A DNA stretch of 63,428 bases from Bacteroidales bacterium. Lineage in GTDB: Bacteria; Bacteroidota; Bacteroidia; Bacteroidales; P3. A program made the position numbers and the translations under genes. Numbering within the stretch: position 1 is the stretch's first letter; every line of letters starts with the position of its first letter. Shown one piece after another: positions 33,575-41,722 of the stretch. The DNA lies in the NCBI GenBank assembly GCA_017479705.1, contig JAFVCA010000021.1, forward strand, positions 1 to 63,428. Direction: 5' to 3'. The notes under the pieces were generated by a model. That model worked only from the letters and a program-made list of their open reading frames with translations. It did no database searches and was not told the DNA's origin.

Positions 33575-33865
33575 CTATCGTTCAATTCTGTATCCAAGAG
33601 AGAGGATGTACTTTAATGTCTCCATGGCGGTATTCCTGTCGTACGCCTTCTCGCCCTCTTCCAGCTCCTCGTAGGGCACTAAACAGGGCGTCTCCTTCAA
33701 CTCGTCATTCCTTTGGGGACCGTATCTCCACCCTTCGGCAATCCGCCTTGCCGACCACACCTCATGGACATGCCGCGCCAAAGGTTCGGCCAATTGCACA
33801 AGCTCCTCCGGCAACTCAATGGCCTGTGTGTCGACTGGATTTGGTTTGTATGCTCTGTTTGCCAT
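33575..33865 (-). CDS. RyR-domain protein, 96 aa
   Basis: The whole protein is one RyR domain (the repeat first described in ryanodine receptors): YKPNPVDTQAIELPEELVQL, then HVHEVWSARRIAEGWRYGPQ, CLVPYEELEEGEKAYDR and TLKYILSLGY. Stand-alone RyR proteins occur in many Bacteroidota, but their ligand is not established. It follows the channel gene by 12 bp, so the two are surely co-transcribed, and the larger protein carries its own divergent RyR-like C-terminus. It may bind the same signal. Confidence 0.9.
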   Translation of the reverse strand: MANRAYKPNPVDTQAIELPEELVQLAEPLARHVHEVWSARRIAEGWRYGPQRNDELKETPCLVPYEELEEGEKAYDRNTAMETLKYILSLGYRIER

Positions 33866-33877
33866 AGCCTTGCTTGT

Positions 33878-35893
33878 TTAGTTACTTATCACGTCGGACA
33901 GGTTCCGCACTATGTTCCTGTCATAATCCTGCGACGAATTCCGCAATTCGCCATACGGAGCTATATCCTTGTGTTCAAAGTGGTTTTTCTTCAAATCGTC
34001 GACTCTCTTCTTCACCGCTTCATCACCATTGTCCAACCCTTTTTTGATTTCGGCTCTCTCCGCTGCGGGCAACGGACGGAAACCTACCAGGAGCTTCTCT
34101 ATATTCCAGCGGGCATGCTCCATCTTTGCTAAACGCTCCAAGGCATCAACGTCGAAAGTGATTCTTCTCTTCCCGTCTGTGCTGACCCCCATGCTGCGGA
34201 ACTTGGTATAGATGGAGTTGGCGGCATAAAGATTGGACATCTTGTTTGCAAACGACAGCTTCCGCCACAGCTCGTCAAGTTCGTCATTCACCGAAGGCAT
34301 CATCACATAATTATTGGTGTTGCAGTAGAGATAATTGATTCTTTTTGCCTCGGCTATGCGCCCCTCCAACCGCATGTCGTAGCTGTCGGACATGGTGCCA
34401 AACGACAAAATATTGGCATACCTGCGGACATCCTTCGATGCTTCTACCAAGGCATTGCTCACCGGCTGATAAACCCAAATCAAGGGGTCTTTTACCGTCA
34501 ATTCTTCGCGGGCAGCCACCGGGCGGTAGAAACCCTCTGGCAGATAGAGCGCATTGGCGATGTTCCTTTCCGGCTCGTCGTCGCACAGGGCAAGGGTCAG
34601 TATCTGCGCATCATCCTTCCGCCACTCCTCAAGCCGTTCCCTAACCCAGTCGTCAACCAATTCCCCTTCCATAAACTCCCATTCCACATCCAAGAAGTCT
34701 CCATATTCATCCATGCTGCCTTCACGATCCACCTGCTTTCCATCTTTCCAGAACCGCCAGTGCGACACCTTGAAAAGGCCTGGGTAGCGCCCGCGGAAGT
34801 ACTTCATCTCCCGTTCCGCGTTCTTGTCAATAAACGTTATCTTGGTTCTTATCGGGTGCGCTGCCTTCTCTTCAAAGTTGGGATAGTGGCACAGGTGCGC
34901 CGCCGTGCTTGCCATGGCATAGCCCATCTGCGTCATCCCCGCAACCACCAAGTGGACATACTTCTCACTCTCCCGGGTTATTGTGCCGCGGTCCAGCGTA
35001 AAGTCTTTCCACCTGTCGTCGTCCCCAATCAATATCTGCTGGGCGATGGACTCTAACCGGTTCACTATCGTGGTCTCCATCTTGGAGGTGTCCTGCTCCT
35101 CGGGCAACGAGTGGAAGAGGTAGGTGGACGCATTGCGCTCAAAGGTCAGGTAGCACTGCGCCCGGCCCGTCGCCTCGCGGCTGCGCAACGCCTTCAGCAG
35201 CTTCCAGCATTCCACATTGATAGAGTCATGCTCCTCCTCGTTGTCTTCTCCCGTGATGTATATCAGCGCAGCCTTCTCCGCCTGGCTGAAGCGCAAGGTT
35301 TTCTCCATGTTCCGCTCGCCGTGGTAGATGGTGAGGGACACCTTCCGCTCCTCGTCCGTCAGCAGCGGCACAATCTGCACCCACAGCTCCTCGGCATCCT
35401 GATTGGTCACAATGACCACATCCTTCCGCCTCAGCGCGGCATCGGCAGCTATGGACTTCAATATGCCCACCACTATCTTGCTGCCACCCATCACCAGTAT
35501 GTGGTCGGAGAAGTAGTAATGCAAAAAGCCTTTCCTATGGCTTGCAGCGCGGTTGCTCAACAGGTTACTGAACGCCGATATGAGGAAGGCCGTGAAGAAC
35601 ATGGTGCCCACAAAGGCTATGAGCAACTGATACCAATGGGGCATGGAGGACGTGATGGGGTAATTGCTCTGCCCCAACATCAAATTCAGCACCTCGTCCA
35701 TGCGCTCGGATGCCACTGCACCCGTCTCTTCAGCTGCCGTGGTGCCTCCCCATGCCAGACCTATCAACCAAAAGACCAACGTCCACGACACGCAGAATCC
35801 CACTACCCACAGGATGGGCTTCAACATCTTGTTGGTACTGAACGACCGGTCAAAACGTAACAATATCCTTTTCCAATATCTTTTCATAGTCAA
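33878..35893 (-). CDS. Putative ion channel: membrane helices, TrkA-N Rossmann domain and C-terminal RyR-like domain
   Basis: The 671-aa protein has a first membrane helix at about 25-48, a short loop, and a second helix at about 88-110 (LLIAFVGTMFFTAFLISAF). A Rossmann domain of TrkA-N/RCK type follows (HILVMGGSKIVVGILKSI, DVVIVTNQDAEELW), as in castor/pollux-like and RCK channels. A second Rossmann-like half is at about 310-460. The C-terminus (MEHARWNIEKLLVGFRPLP, DIAPYGEL, DYDRNIVRNL) resembles a RyR domain. I infer a ligand-gated cation channel. No classical selectivity filter such as TxGYG is visible, so ion specificity is unknown. Confidence 0.8.
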   Translation of the reverse strand: MTMKRYWKRILLRFDRSFSTNKMLKPILWVVGFCVSWTLVFWLIGLAWGGTTAAEETGAVASERMDEVLNLMLGQSNYPITSSMPHWYQLLIAFVGTMFFTAFLISAFSNLLSNRAASHRKGFLHYYFSDHILVMGGSKIVVGILKSIAADAALRRKDVVIVTNQDAEELWVQIVPLLTDEERKVSLTIYHGERNMEKTLRFSQAEKAALIYITGEDNEEEHDSINVECWKLLKALRSREATGRAQCYLTFERNASTYLFHSLPEEQDTSKMETTIVNRLESIAQQILIGDDDRWKDFTLDRGTITRESEKYVHLVVAGMTQMGYAMASTAAHLCHYPNFEEKAAHPIRTKITFIDKNAEREMKYFRGRYPGLFKVSHWRFWKDGKQVDREGSMDEYGDFLDVEWEFMEGELVDDWVRERLEEWRKDDAQILTLALCDDEPERNIANALYLPEGFYRPVAAREELTVKDPLIWVYQPVSNALVEASKDVRRYANILSFGTMSDSYDMRLEGRIAEAKRINYLYCNTNNYVMMPSVNDELDELWRKLSFANKMSNLYAANSIYTKFRSMGVSTDGKRRITFDVDALERLAKMEHARWNIEKLLVGFRPLPAAERAEIKKGLDNGDEAVKKRVDDLKKNHFEHKDIAPYGELRNSSQDYDRNIVRNLSDVISN

Positions 35894-35969
35894 TCATTTT
35901 TTATTAATCTTCAAATACTTTCCATTCAATTTCACACTCTCTGCATATCCCCCTGCACAAGTCTACTTG

Positions 35970-36030
35970 CCTAAATGCCAATTCATAAATCGATTTGTAC
36001 ATTCACACTCTCAAACCAGCATCTTTTGTG
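35970..36030. repeat. Interspersed A/T-rich repeat, copy 1 (related at 38781-38836 and 41657-41722)
   Basis: The three segments share the pattern AATTCRTAAATC, a gap, then CACATTCACACATTCA. Each lies just beyond the stop codon of a minus-strand gene. They are degenerate and look like a dispersed intergenic repeat of the kind seen in Bacteroidota genomes. The copies after the two TIR-FGE genes are the most alike. Confidence 0.65.
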
Positions 36031-36035
36031 GTAAA

Positions 36036-37538
36036 CTACGGACACAAAACCAGACGGAAACCAATGTTGCAATCGCGGTTGACCGGCGTGCTGCAGCGGA
36101 AAGACACGCGGCAGTACCCCGCAATGCCGTTCCAGCCACCGCCACGCAGCACACGGCCAAAGCCCGTGTCCGGCCCCTGAGGATTGGGCTGCGCACCGCT
36201 ACTATAGTCCCCGTACCAGTCACTGCACCATTCCCACACATTCCCGCTCATGTCATACAGGTCTAATTCGTTTTCCCTCTTCCCTTTCACAGGATGTGGG
36301 TCTCTGCTGTTGCCATCGTACCATGCCACTTCATCTATATTGTCGCTCCCGCTGTACTTGTATCCCTTGCTCTTGTTTCCTTCCCGCGCGGCATACTCCC
36401 ATTCCGCCTCCGTTGGCAGCCGGAACTTGAGACCCTTCAAATTGACCAACGGGTGGCTTTTCACTTCGGGGCGGTTATTCAATGCGGGGATAAACTTCTC
36501 GGTAATTACTTTCCATGAGACCTGTTCCACTGGCCGATTGTCATCGCCTTTGAAATAGGACGGGTTATTGCCCATCACCACCTTCCACAATGCCTGTGTC
36601 ACCTGTGTCTCTCCAATATAGTAGTCGCTCAACTCGACTTCATGCACCGGGCTTTCATGATCCCACGCCTCTTCGTCATAGTTCGGAGACTTTGGGTCAC
36701 TATTTTGTGCACCCATCTTGAACTTGCCACCCTCCACCTTCACCATCTTAAACTCCACCCCGTCCACTTCAAACTCACCTCGTTCTTCTCGCTCCCTTTT
36801 CTCTCGTTCCTTCCGTTCCCGCTCCACATCTTCATTCAATCTCACTTCTATAAAATCCGTAGAATTCAAATCCTCTTCTTTAATCTCAACTGTCTCGATC
36901 GATTGTACCTTATCGAAACCATCGGCCACGAATTCAAACTTATGTGTGCCTTTCTTGAGGAACAACAGATTATCTTCATCTTTCCGAGCCAGCATCACCT
37001 CCTTTTTGAACTTCAACACGTGGCAATCATAGTCCGTGTCAATATGCATCTCAACACACTGCGATTTATTGTCGCCATCCCCCGCAAATTCCAATCGTGT
37101 TTCAACCAAGTTCTTTATATCCATTCTGAGTGTTTTCCTTTTAACACCTATATCGGAGATTTCAAGCCCAGAGATAGCACTTAACTCTGCGGGTAAATCT
37201 TCTGGCAATGCAGAAACCTCCCCATCAGGCGTTATCAAGATGACTTTACAAGGGCTGATAAACGCCTCCAGTATCTCAAGGCGTACCCAGTCCTTTGCAT
37301 CCTTGCAACTATCAAGGGAATTCTTCGTCAACAACAAAATAAAATTCCTGCATGAATGTATTGCTGGTATAATGATATTTCTAAAATTATAATCCGTACA
37401 TTTTCGATCCCAAAAAACTTGACATCCTGCAACTCTCTCTAATTCGTCCTTAATCATTCCCGCTGTCGATATATTACGTCCCTTTTCAGCAGGGCTGTCA
37501 TGGCGGTAGCTGATAAAAACATCGTATTCTTTATCCAT
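36036..37538 (-). CDS. TIR-FGE fusion A
   Basis: The 500-aa protein has an N-terminal TIR domain (about 4-150: YDVFISYRHDS). The SARM1-like glutamate is E88, in CKDAKDWVRLEILEAF, so it is a likely NADase. A charged helical linker (EKREREERGE near 240) leads to an FGE-sulfatase domain from about residue 255, with VEGGKFKMG, GETQVTQALWKVVMG, RLPTEAEWEYAAR, MSGNVWEWC and the C-terminal GFRLV. In DGR systems this C-type-lectin fold displays ligand-binding variation. There is no signal peptide, so the sensor is probably cytoplasmic. It is over 90 percent identical in DNA to fusion B across the FGE domain except for the block at 36066-36137. Confidence 0.9.
   Translation of the reverse strand: MDKEYDVFISYRHDSPAEKGRNISTAGMIKDELERVAGCQVFWDRKCTDYNFRNIIIPAIHSCRNFILLLTKNSLDSCKDAKDWVRLEILEAFISPCKVILITPDGEVSALPEDLPAELSAISGLEISDIGVKRKTLRMDIKNLVETRLEFAGDGDNKSQCVEMHIDTDYDCHVLKFKKEVMLARKDEDNLLFLKKGTHKFEFVADGFDKVQSIETVEIKEEDLNSTDFIEVRLNEDVERERKEREKREREERGEFEVDGVEFKMVKVEGGKFKMGAQNSDPKSPNYDEEAWDHESPVHEVELSDYYIGETQVTQALWKVVMGNNPSYFKGDDNRPVEQVSWKVITEKFIPALNNRPEVKSHPLVNLKGLKFRLPTEAEWEYAAREGNKSKGYKYSGSDNIDEVAWYDGNSRDPHPVKGKRENELDLYDMSGNVWEWCSDWYGDYSSGAQPNPQGPDTGFGRVLRGGGWNGIAGYCRVSFRCSTPVNRDCNIGFRLVLCP
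36066..36137 (-). other. Hypervariable block A (DGR-like variable region)
   Basis: Compared with 38887-38958, 24 of 72 bases differ; 22 are at codon positions 1 or 2 and only 2 at position 3. Fifteen of 24 codons change the amino acid, mainly NNC codons (AAC/CTC, TAC/AAC, TTC/ACC, TGC/CAC, AGC/TAC), as expected from adenine mutagenesis of AAC template codons. The 30 bases on the stop-codon side are identical in both genes. Confidence 0.8.
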
Positions 37539-37613
37539 ACAGCTGTGTATTCGTCAAACAATCCATTCGTTTACAAGCGGTTCGGCAAAACCTGCCAACA
37601 ATCCACTTTTTTG

Positions 37614-37621
37614 CAAATATA
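37614..37621 (-). promoter_or_regulatory. -7 element for TIR-FGE fusion A
   Basis: The minus strand reads TATATTTG, 76 bp upstream of the ATG at 37538. The -33 box is not clear. Confidence 0.5.
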
Positions 37622-37674
37622 CAAAATATATTCCAATTATACACCACAACATTACCATATAGAGCACCTCTACC

Positions 37675-38601
37675 CTACATTGCAATGCGGAAGCCTACGC
37701 AGAAACTGGGTTCGTTGGGGAAACGGCTTTCGCGGTTAGAGACCTGGCAGAAGGCGCAGTCCACCCTGTCGGACTCGTTCAACCAACAGCCACCCCTCAT
37801 CACACGGCTCCGCCCCGTGTCGGCTCCAAGGGGGCAAACCTCGTCGCCTTCGTAGGGGGACTCCCAGTCGCTGCACCATTCAAAAACATTCCCACTCATA
37901 TCATACAATCCCAACTCGTTGGGCTTCCGCTGCGCCACAGGGTGGGTCTGTCGGTGAGGCTTTACGCTACACCATGCCACATCCGCCAAGCGGTTGCTGC
38001 CGCTGTAACGGTAGCCGTGGCTTTTGGCTCCGCCCCTGGCAGCATATTCCCATTCGGCCTCGGTGGGCAGACGGAACTGCTGTCCCGTCACGGCATTCAA
38101 CCGCCGCAGAAATTCCTGCACTTCGTCGTAGCCAACACGGTAAGCAGGGTACATGTCGCCCCGGCCATACACCTTTAGCCAGCCGCCCTCATAGTCCGGC
38201 TCACTCCCCATCACGGCCCGCCACAACGCCTGTGTCACCTCCGTCTGCCCGATATAGAAACTGCCCACGGTCACCCGATGCTGCTTCTCGTCGTCATAGT
38301 CAGTGCGGTACTTGGGGTCAGTCCCCATCATAAACGTGCCGCCTTCCACTGCCACAAGGGTGAACCGCACGCCACCCACCTCAAAGGTCAAGTCGTCGCC
38401 CACCGTCCTGTCAGAAAGCACTCCCTGAACCCTTGTCTGCTTGGGTTCCGAGCGTTCCATCTCAGTCATGCCGTCTTTGGCACTATCGGCACTGACCAAA
38501 GAAACCGAGTCAGCTGTCTGTTGCGACCTCTCCGACCCCTGTCGGCATCCAACCATTAACAACCCTACAGCAATTGCTGCACATATTATTCTCTTATTCA
38601 T
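37675..38601 (-). CDS. FGE-sulfatase domain lipoprotein
   Basis: The 308-aa protein has a lipoprotein signal (LLMVGC) and, after a Ser/Asp/Glu-rich spacer, a full FGE/SUMF1-like domain: VEGGTFMMG, IGQTEVTQALWRAVMG, FRLPTEAEWEYAARGG, LYDMSGNVFEWC, RVMRGGCW and GFRIAM. It lacks TIR and would lie on the periplasmic or outer surface. It lies between the two TIR-FGE fusions but is a more distant relative of both, and its C-terminal segment does not show the NNC pattern. It may be a surface counterpart sensing the same ligands. Confidence 0.88.
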   Translation of the reverse strand: MNKRIICAAIAVGLLMVGCRQGSERSQQTADSVSLVSADSAKDGMTEMERSEPKQTRVQGVLSDRTVGDDLTFEVGGVRFTLVAVEGGTFMMGTDPKYRTDYDDEKQHRVTVGSFYIGQTEVTQALWRAVMGSEPDYEGGWLKVYGRGDMYPAYRVGYDEVQEFLRRLNAVTGQQFRLPTEAEWEYAARGGAKSHGYRYSGSNRLADVAWCSVKPHRQTHPVAQRKPNELGLYDMSGNVFEWCSDWESPYEGDEVCPLGADTGRSRVMRGGCWLNESDRVDCAFCQVSNRESRFPNEPSFCVGFRIAM

Positions 38602-38780
38602 ACACTAATACAAGGTTAATCTGTTGATTTGTTAGTTTGTATCGCCTTAGTACTGATTGTTACCCAATAGGTTTCGAGACTATATAAAAACCAGACCAAT
38701 ACCAAACCCGATCCATTTGCATATCAATTTGCATTATAGACTTCCGTATCAAGTTCTGCGGCATAGGTCCTTTTTGTATT

Positions 38781-38836
38781 CGTTAATTTGCCAATGTGCT
38801 AATTCGTAAATCGATTTGCACATTCACACATTCAAA
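38781..38836. repeat. Interspersed A/T-rich repeat, copy 2
   Basis: Related to 35970-36030 and 41657-41722 (AATGTGCTAATTCGTAAATC, then CACATTCACACATTCA). The surrounding 255-bp gap (38602-38856) holds no other feature that I can support. Confidence 0.65.
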
Positions 38837-38856
38837 CCAGCATCGTTTGTGGTAAT

Positions 38857-40071
38857 CTACGGACACAAAACCAGACGGAAACCAATGCTGCTGCTACGGC
38901 TGCCCTGCATGTAGTGGCGGGTAGACACGCGGCAGTTCCCCGCAGAGTTGAGCCAGCTACCGCCACGAATCACATGGCCATTATAGCTCATGTCCGGTCC
39001 CTGAGGATTGGTCTGCGCACCGCTACTATAGTCCCCGTACCAGTCTCTGCACCATTCCCACACATTCCCGCTCATGTCGTATAAATCTAATTCGTTTTCC
39101 CGTTTTCTCTTCACTGGATGGATCTTGTCCCTGCTGTTACCACCATACCATGCCACTTCATCTATATTGTCGCTCCCGCTGTACTTGAACCCCTTGCTCT
39201 TGTTTCCACCTCGTGCGGCATACTCCCACTCCGCCTCCGTTGGCAGCCGGAACTTGAGACCCTTCAAATTGACCAACGGGTGGCTTTTCACTTCGGGGTG
39301 GTTATTCAATGCGGGGATAAACTTCTCGGTAATTACTTTCCATGAGACCTGTTCCACTGGCCGATTGTCATCGCCTTTGAAATAGGACGGGTCATTGCCC
39401 ATCACCACCTTCCACAACGCCTGTGTCACCTGCGTCTCTCCTATGTAGTAATCGCTCAATGTCACCTTGTGTGCAAGCATCTCATCATCATAAGCATCAC
39501 TGTCCTGTTCCGCCGTCGCGCCCATCATGAACGTGCCGCCCTCCACATACACCATCTTGAACTCCACATCGCCCACTTTGAATGGGATAATCTCTTTGTG
39601 TTTTTTTACTGTTGGCTTTGTCTGAACGGGTGTCTGCCTAACTACATCTTTCTGTTCTCCTCTACTCCACATATACCTCAGCAAGCCATTCTTGTAAGCA
39701 TCAAGGGTGAAGGATTGCACATTCCGTAGTTTAAGCGGCAGACTATCAATCATAACACCTTCTAATATCGTAACTATATTGCCCTGCTTTCTATCTTTCC
39801 GCTTCTCTCCTACAAAAAGTCGCCATTCCTCCTCCACATATCCGCTCTCCACATATTCCGCCTTAGAGGTGAATACAATCATATTGTCCACCTGCTCCAA
39901 TGCGTCATCAATATCCTTGTCAAAAGCATCTCTGGCAAAAGTCGTACCTGTTTGTAGACTTACCGGGGCGAAAAAGGGGTTGTAGCCCTGCTCCACCAAC
40001 CAGTAGTAGATGGGCTCGGCCTTGGCGTAGTCCTCGCTTTTGCACGAAATAAAGATGTCATATTTCCTCAT
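38857..40071 (-). CDS. TIR-FGE fusion B
   Basis: Starting at ATG 40071 (an upstream in-frame ATG adds 31 residues overlapping the promoter) gives 404 aa. The N-terminal domain is TIR-like (KYDIFISCKSEDYAKAEPIY, then YNPFFAPVSL), with glutamates in SGYVEEEWRLFVGEK at the catalytic helix, but it belongs to a different TIR subtype from fusion A. The FGE domain from about residue 170 is almost the same as in fusion A (RLPTEAEWEYAARGGNKSKG, MSGNVWEWC). The TIR parts differ while the FGE parts are near-identical, which points to a recent domain swap or gene conversion. It is the promoter-proximal gene of the cluster. Confidence 0.9.
   Translation of the reverse strand: MRKYDIFISCKSEDYAKAEPIYYWLVEQGYNPFFAPVSLQTGTTFARDAFDKDIDDALEQVDNMIVFTSKAEYVESGYVEEEWRLFVGEKRKDRKQGNIVTILEGVMIDSLPLKLRNVQSFTLDAYKNGLLRYMWSRGEQKDVVRQTPVQTKPTVKKHKEIIPFKVGDVEFKMVYVEGGTFMMGATAEQDSDAYDDEMLAHKVTLSDYYIGETQVTQALWKVVMGNDPSYFKGDDNRPVEQVSWKVITEKFIPALNNHPEVKSHPLVNLKGLKFRLPTEAEWEYAARGGNKSKGFKYSGSDNIDEVAWYGGNSRDKIHPVKRKRENELDLYDMSGNVWEWCRDWYGDYSSGAQTNPQGPDMSYNGHVIRGGSWLNSAGNCRVSTRHYMQGSRSSSIGFRLVLCP
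38887..38958 (-). other. Hypervariable block B (DGR-like variable region)
   Basis: This is the counterpart of 36066-36137. Codons here include many AGC, AAC, CAC, TAC and CTC, so changes concentrate in the first two positions before a constant C. The flank on the stop side (ATTGGTTTCCGTCTGG and beyond) is identical to copy A, and similarity continues about 70 bp past the stop codon, as expected for the homing end of a DGR target. Confidence 0.8.
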
Positions 40072-40134
40072 ACCATCAGCAATTATCTTGTTTACAATCT
40101 TTTCAGCACTGCCGCACAGATGCACTCTCTTCTG

Positions 40135-40164
40135 CAAATATACAAAAAAATTGTGATATGTCAA
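40135..40164 (-). promoter_or_regulatory. Promoter of the TIR-FGE B gene
   Basis: The minus strand shows TTG (40162-40164), 19 bp, then TATATTTG (40135-40142), a textbook Bacteroidota promoter. It lies 64 bp upstream of the ATG at 40071. Confidence 0.75.
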
Positions 40165-40561
40165 TCTTTATCGGATTGTATCTGGAGGAATCACTTCGGA
40201 GAGGGAAAAACATTCATAACACCGTGCAAACCATGGGGGCAGGGCGGTGACTGTCAGCAAGAAAGCTTCTGCGTCCCGAAGGGACGCTACCATGAGCACT
40301 AAGAGTTTTTCCACCCTCCCAATACAACTTCCTCAAACACAATCCTCTGCCCAATCCAACAACGCTCATTGAATGGCCGTTCAATACTCGTTCTATATTG
40401 ATTCAATATTGAACTAATATTGAACGGGCATCCTCGGAACGTTTAACGAGCTAAGATGCAGCATTTTAGCTACAACACAAGGAATACTACACTGTATTAC
40501 AATGCCTTACCACACAAACAACCGGTGCGTCACACCGAGATTCCGAGGGGAGAGGGGTACT
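40165..40561. other. Intergenic stretch with two inverted repeats
   Basis: It holds a compact hairpin GCGTCCCGAAGGGACGC at about 40271-40287, a dispersed Bacteroidota-type stem, and a longer inverted repeat CCGTTCAATA (40377-40386) with TATTGAACGG (40418-40427) enclosing further ATTGA-type repeats. No gene is evident. It separates the TIR cluster from the DUF4249-like genes. Confidence 0.6.
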
Positions 40562-41641
40562 TCAGAAACGGCCATAGAAGCCTACGCCGAGGTCGACGAG
40601 ACGCTGGGGCAGGTTGTCGGGGTTGCCGGAGGAGTCGGCGGGGACGTTGACGGTGATGTGGGTGCGGCGGGAGGCGAAGATGCCGACGCCGCCGTTGATG
40701 TTGCTGTAGGCGGGTAGCTCGTGCCCGTCGGCACTCACATGGTGCTGTGTACGCATGTACTGGTAAAGGTCTTCATTGCAGACGGTGAGGGTGATGTCGA
40801 CGTTGTTGACGCAATAGAGGGTGTCGGTGTTGGAGGCAAGGTGCTGGCGGATGACGGAGAGGAATTCCCGCTCGGTGAACGGCCTGACAACAAAATGGTC
40901 GCCACTGAAGGGGGCCAAGGCGGTGATGCCGGGGATGGTGATGCTGAGGGTGTCGTGGTTTTTCTCGTAATGGAAGGTGACAAAAGGTTGGTAGAACCTG
41001 CCCCGCGGCAGCGGGTTCCACTCCAGGAAGCCACGGCAGCCGACGCTGAATCCAAACTCGTGGGCACGGGTGTAGGTGGGGTTGGTGATGACCCTCTCGA
41101 TATGGCCGCGGGAGGTGGGTGTTTTGGGCAGTACGCCCACAAGGGAAGTAAAAGCGGTGGCGAGGGTGTCCATGGACGAGGAGGAGGCGTTGCCGGCGCG
41201 GCGGAGGACGACGAGCTGGAAGAGGCAGCCGGTATCGGCCAACAGGCGCTCGCCGGGCACACAGTAGTAGAGCGGCTGTAGATGAACGCCAGCAGTGGAA
41301 TCAAGGCTGCGTGGGGTCTCGATGCAGGTGAGTTCCCAGCGGTCGCGGAGTGTGGCGTAGTCTGTGGGGGTGGCACCGAGAGCAGAGGCTCCCTCCCAAG
41401 CAAGGAGATGGACTGCCACGTCGGAGGGGAGGTAGTAGTTGGAATCGGGCACAGCGGTGTAGGTGTACATGTTCTCTTGTCCTTGGAAGCAACGCTGAAG
41501 GCGCACCCAGACGGTATCCTCGTCGGGGTCGATGACGCAATAGACCACAGGCACTTCGCGCCACGGGGCGTTGGGGTCGAACTCGGCCTTACAGGAGGTG
41601 AGGAGCAGCAGTGTTGCAAGGACAGGGAGGAGGGTCTTCAT
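40562..41641 (-). CDS. DUF4249-like lipoprotein, copy 1
   Basis: The 359-aa protein has a lipoprotein signal (LLLLTSC) and a beta-rich mature part ending in YSNINGGVGIFASRRTH and a C-terminal VDLGVGFYG. The GGxGIFA segment resembles the end of DUF4249/SusE-like outer-membrane-associated lipoproteins, so I use that label cautiously. It is a tandem paralogue of the gene at 41721-42785 (same order of motifs, roughly half identical). Function is unknown. Confidence 0.72.
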   Translation of the reverse strand: MKTLLPVLATLLLLTSCKAEFDPNAPWREVPVVYCVIDPDEDTVWVRLQRCFQGQENMYTYTAVPDSNYYLPSDVAVHLLAWEGASALGATPTDYATLRDRWELTCIETPRSLDSTAGVHLQPLYYCVPGERLLADTGCLFQLVVLRRAGNASSSSMDTLATAFTSLVGVLPKTPTSRGHIERVITNPTYTRAHEFGFSVGCRGFLEWNPLPRGRFYQPFVTFHYEKNHDTLSITIPGITALAPFSGDHFVVRPFTEREFLSVIRQHLASNTDTLYCVNNVDITLTVCNEDLYQYMRTQHHVSADGHELPAYSNINGGVGIFASRRTHITVNVPADSSGNPDNLPQRLVDLGVGFYGRF

Positions 41642-41656
41642 GAGGAACAGGGTCTA

Positions 41657-41722
41657 GAATGTGTTAATTCGGGAATGTGCTAATTCGTGAATCAATCTAA
41701 CCATGCACACGTTCACACATTC
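41657..41722. repeat. Interspersed A/T-rich repeat, copy 3
   Basis: It reads AATGTGCTAATTCGTGAATC, then CACACGTTCACACATTCA, matching 38781-38836. It occupies the gap between the two DUF4249-like genes. Confidence 0.65.
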
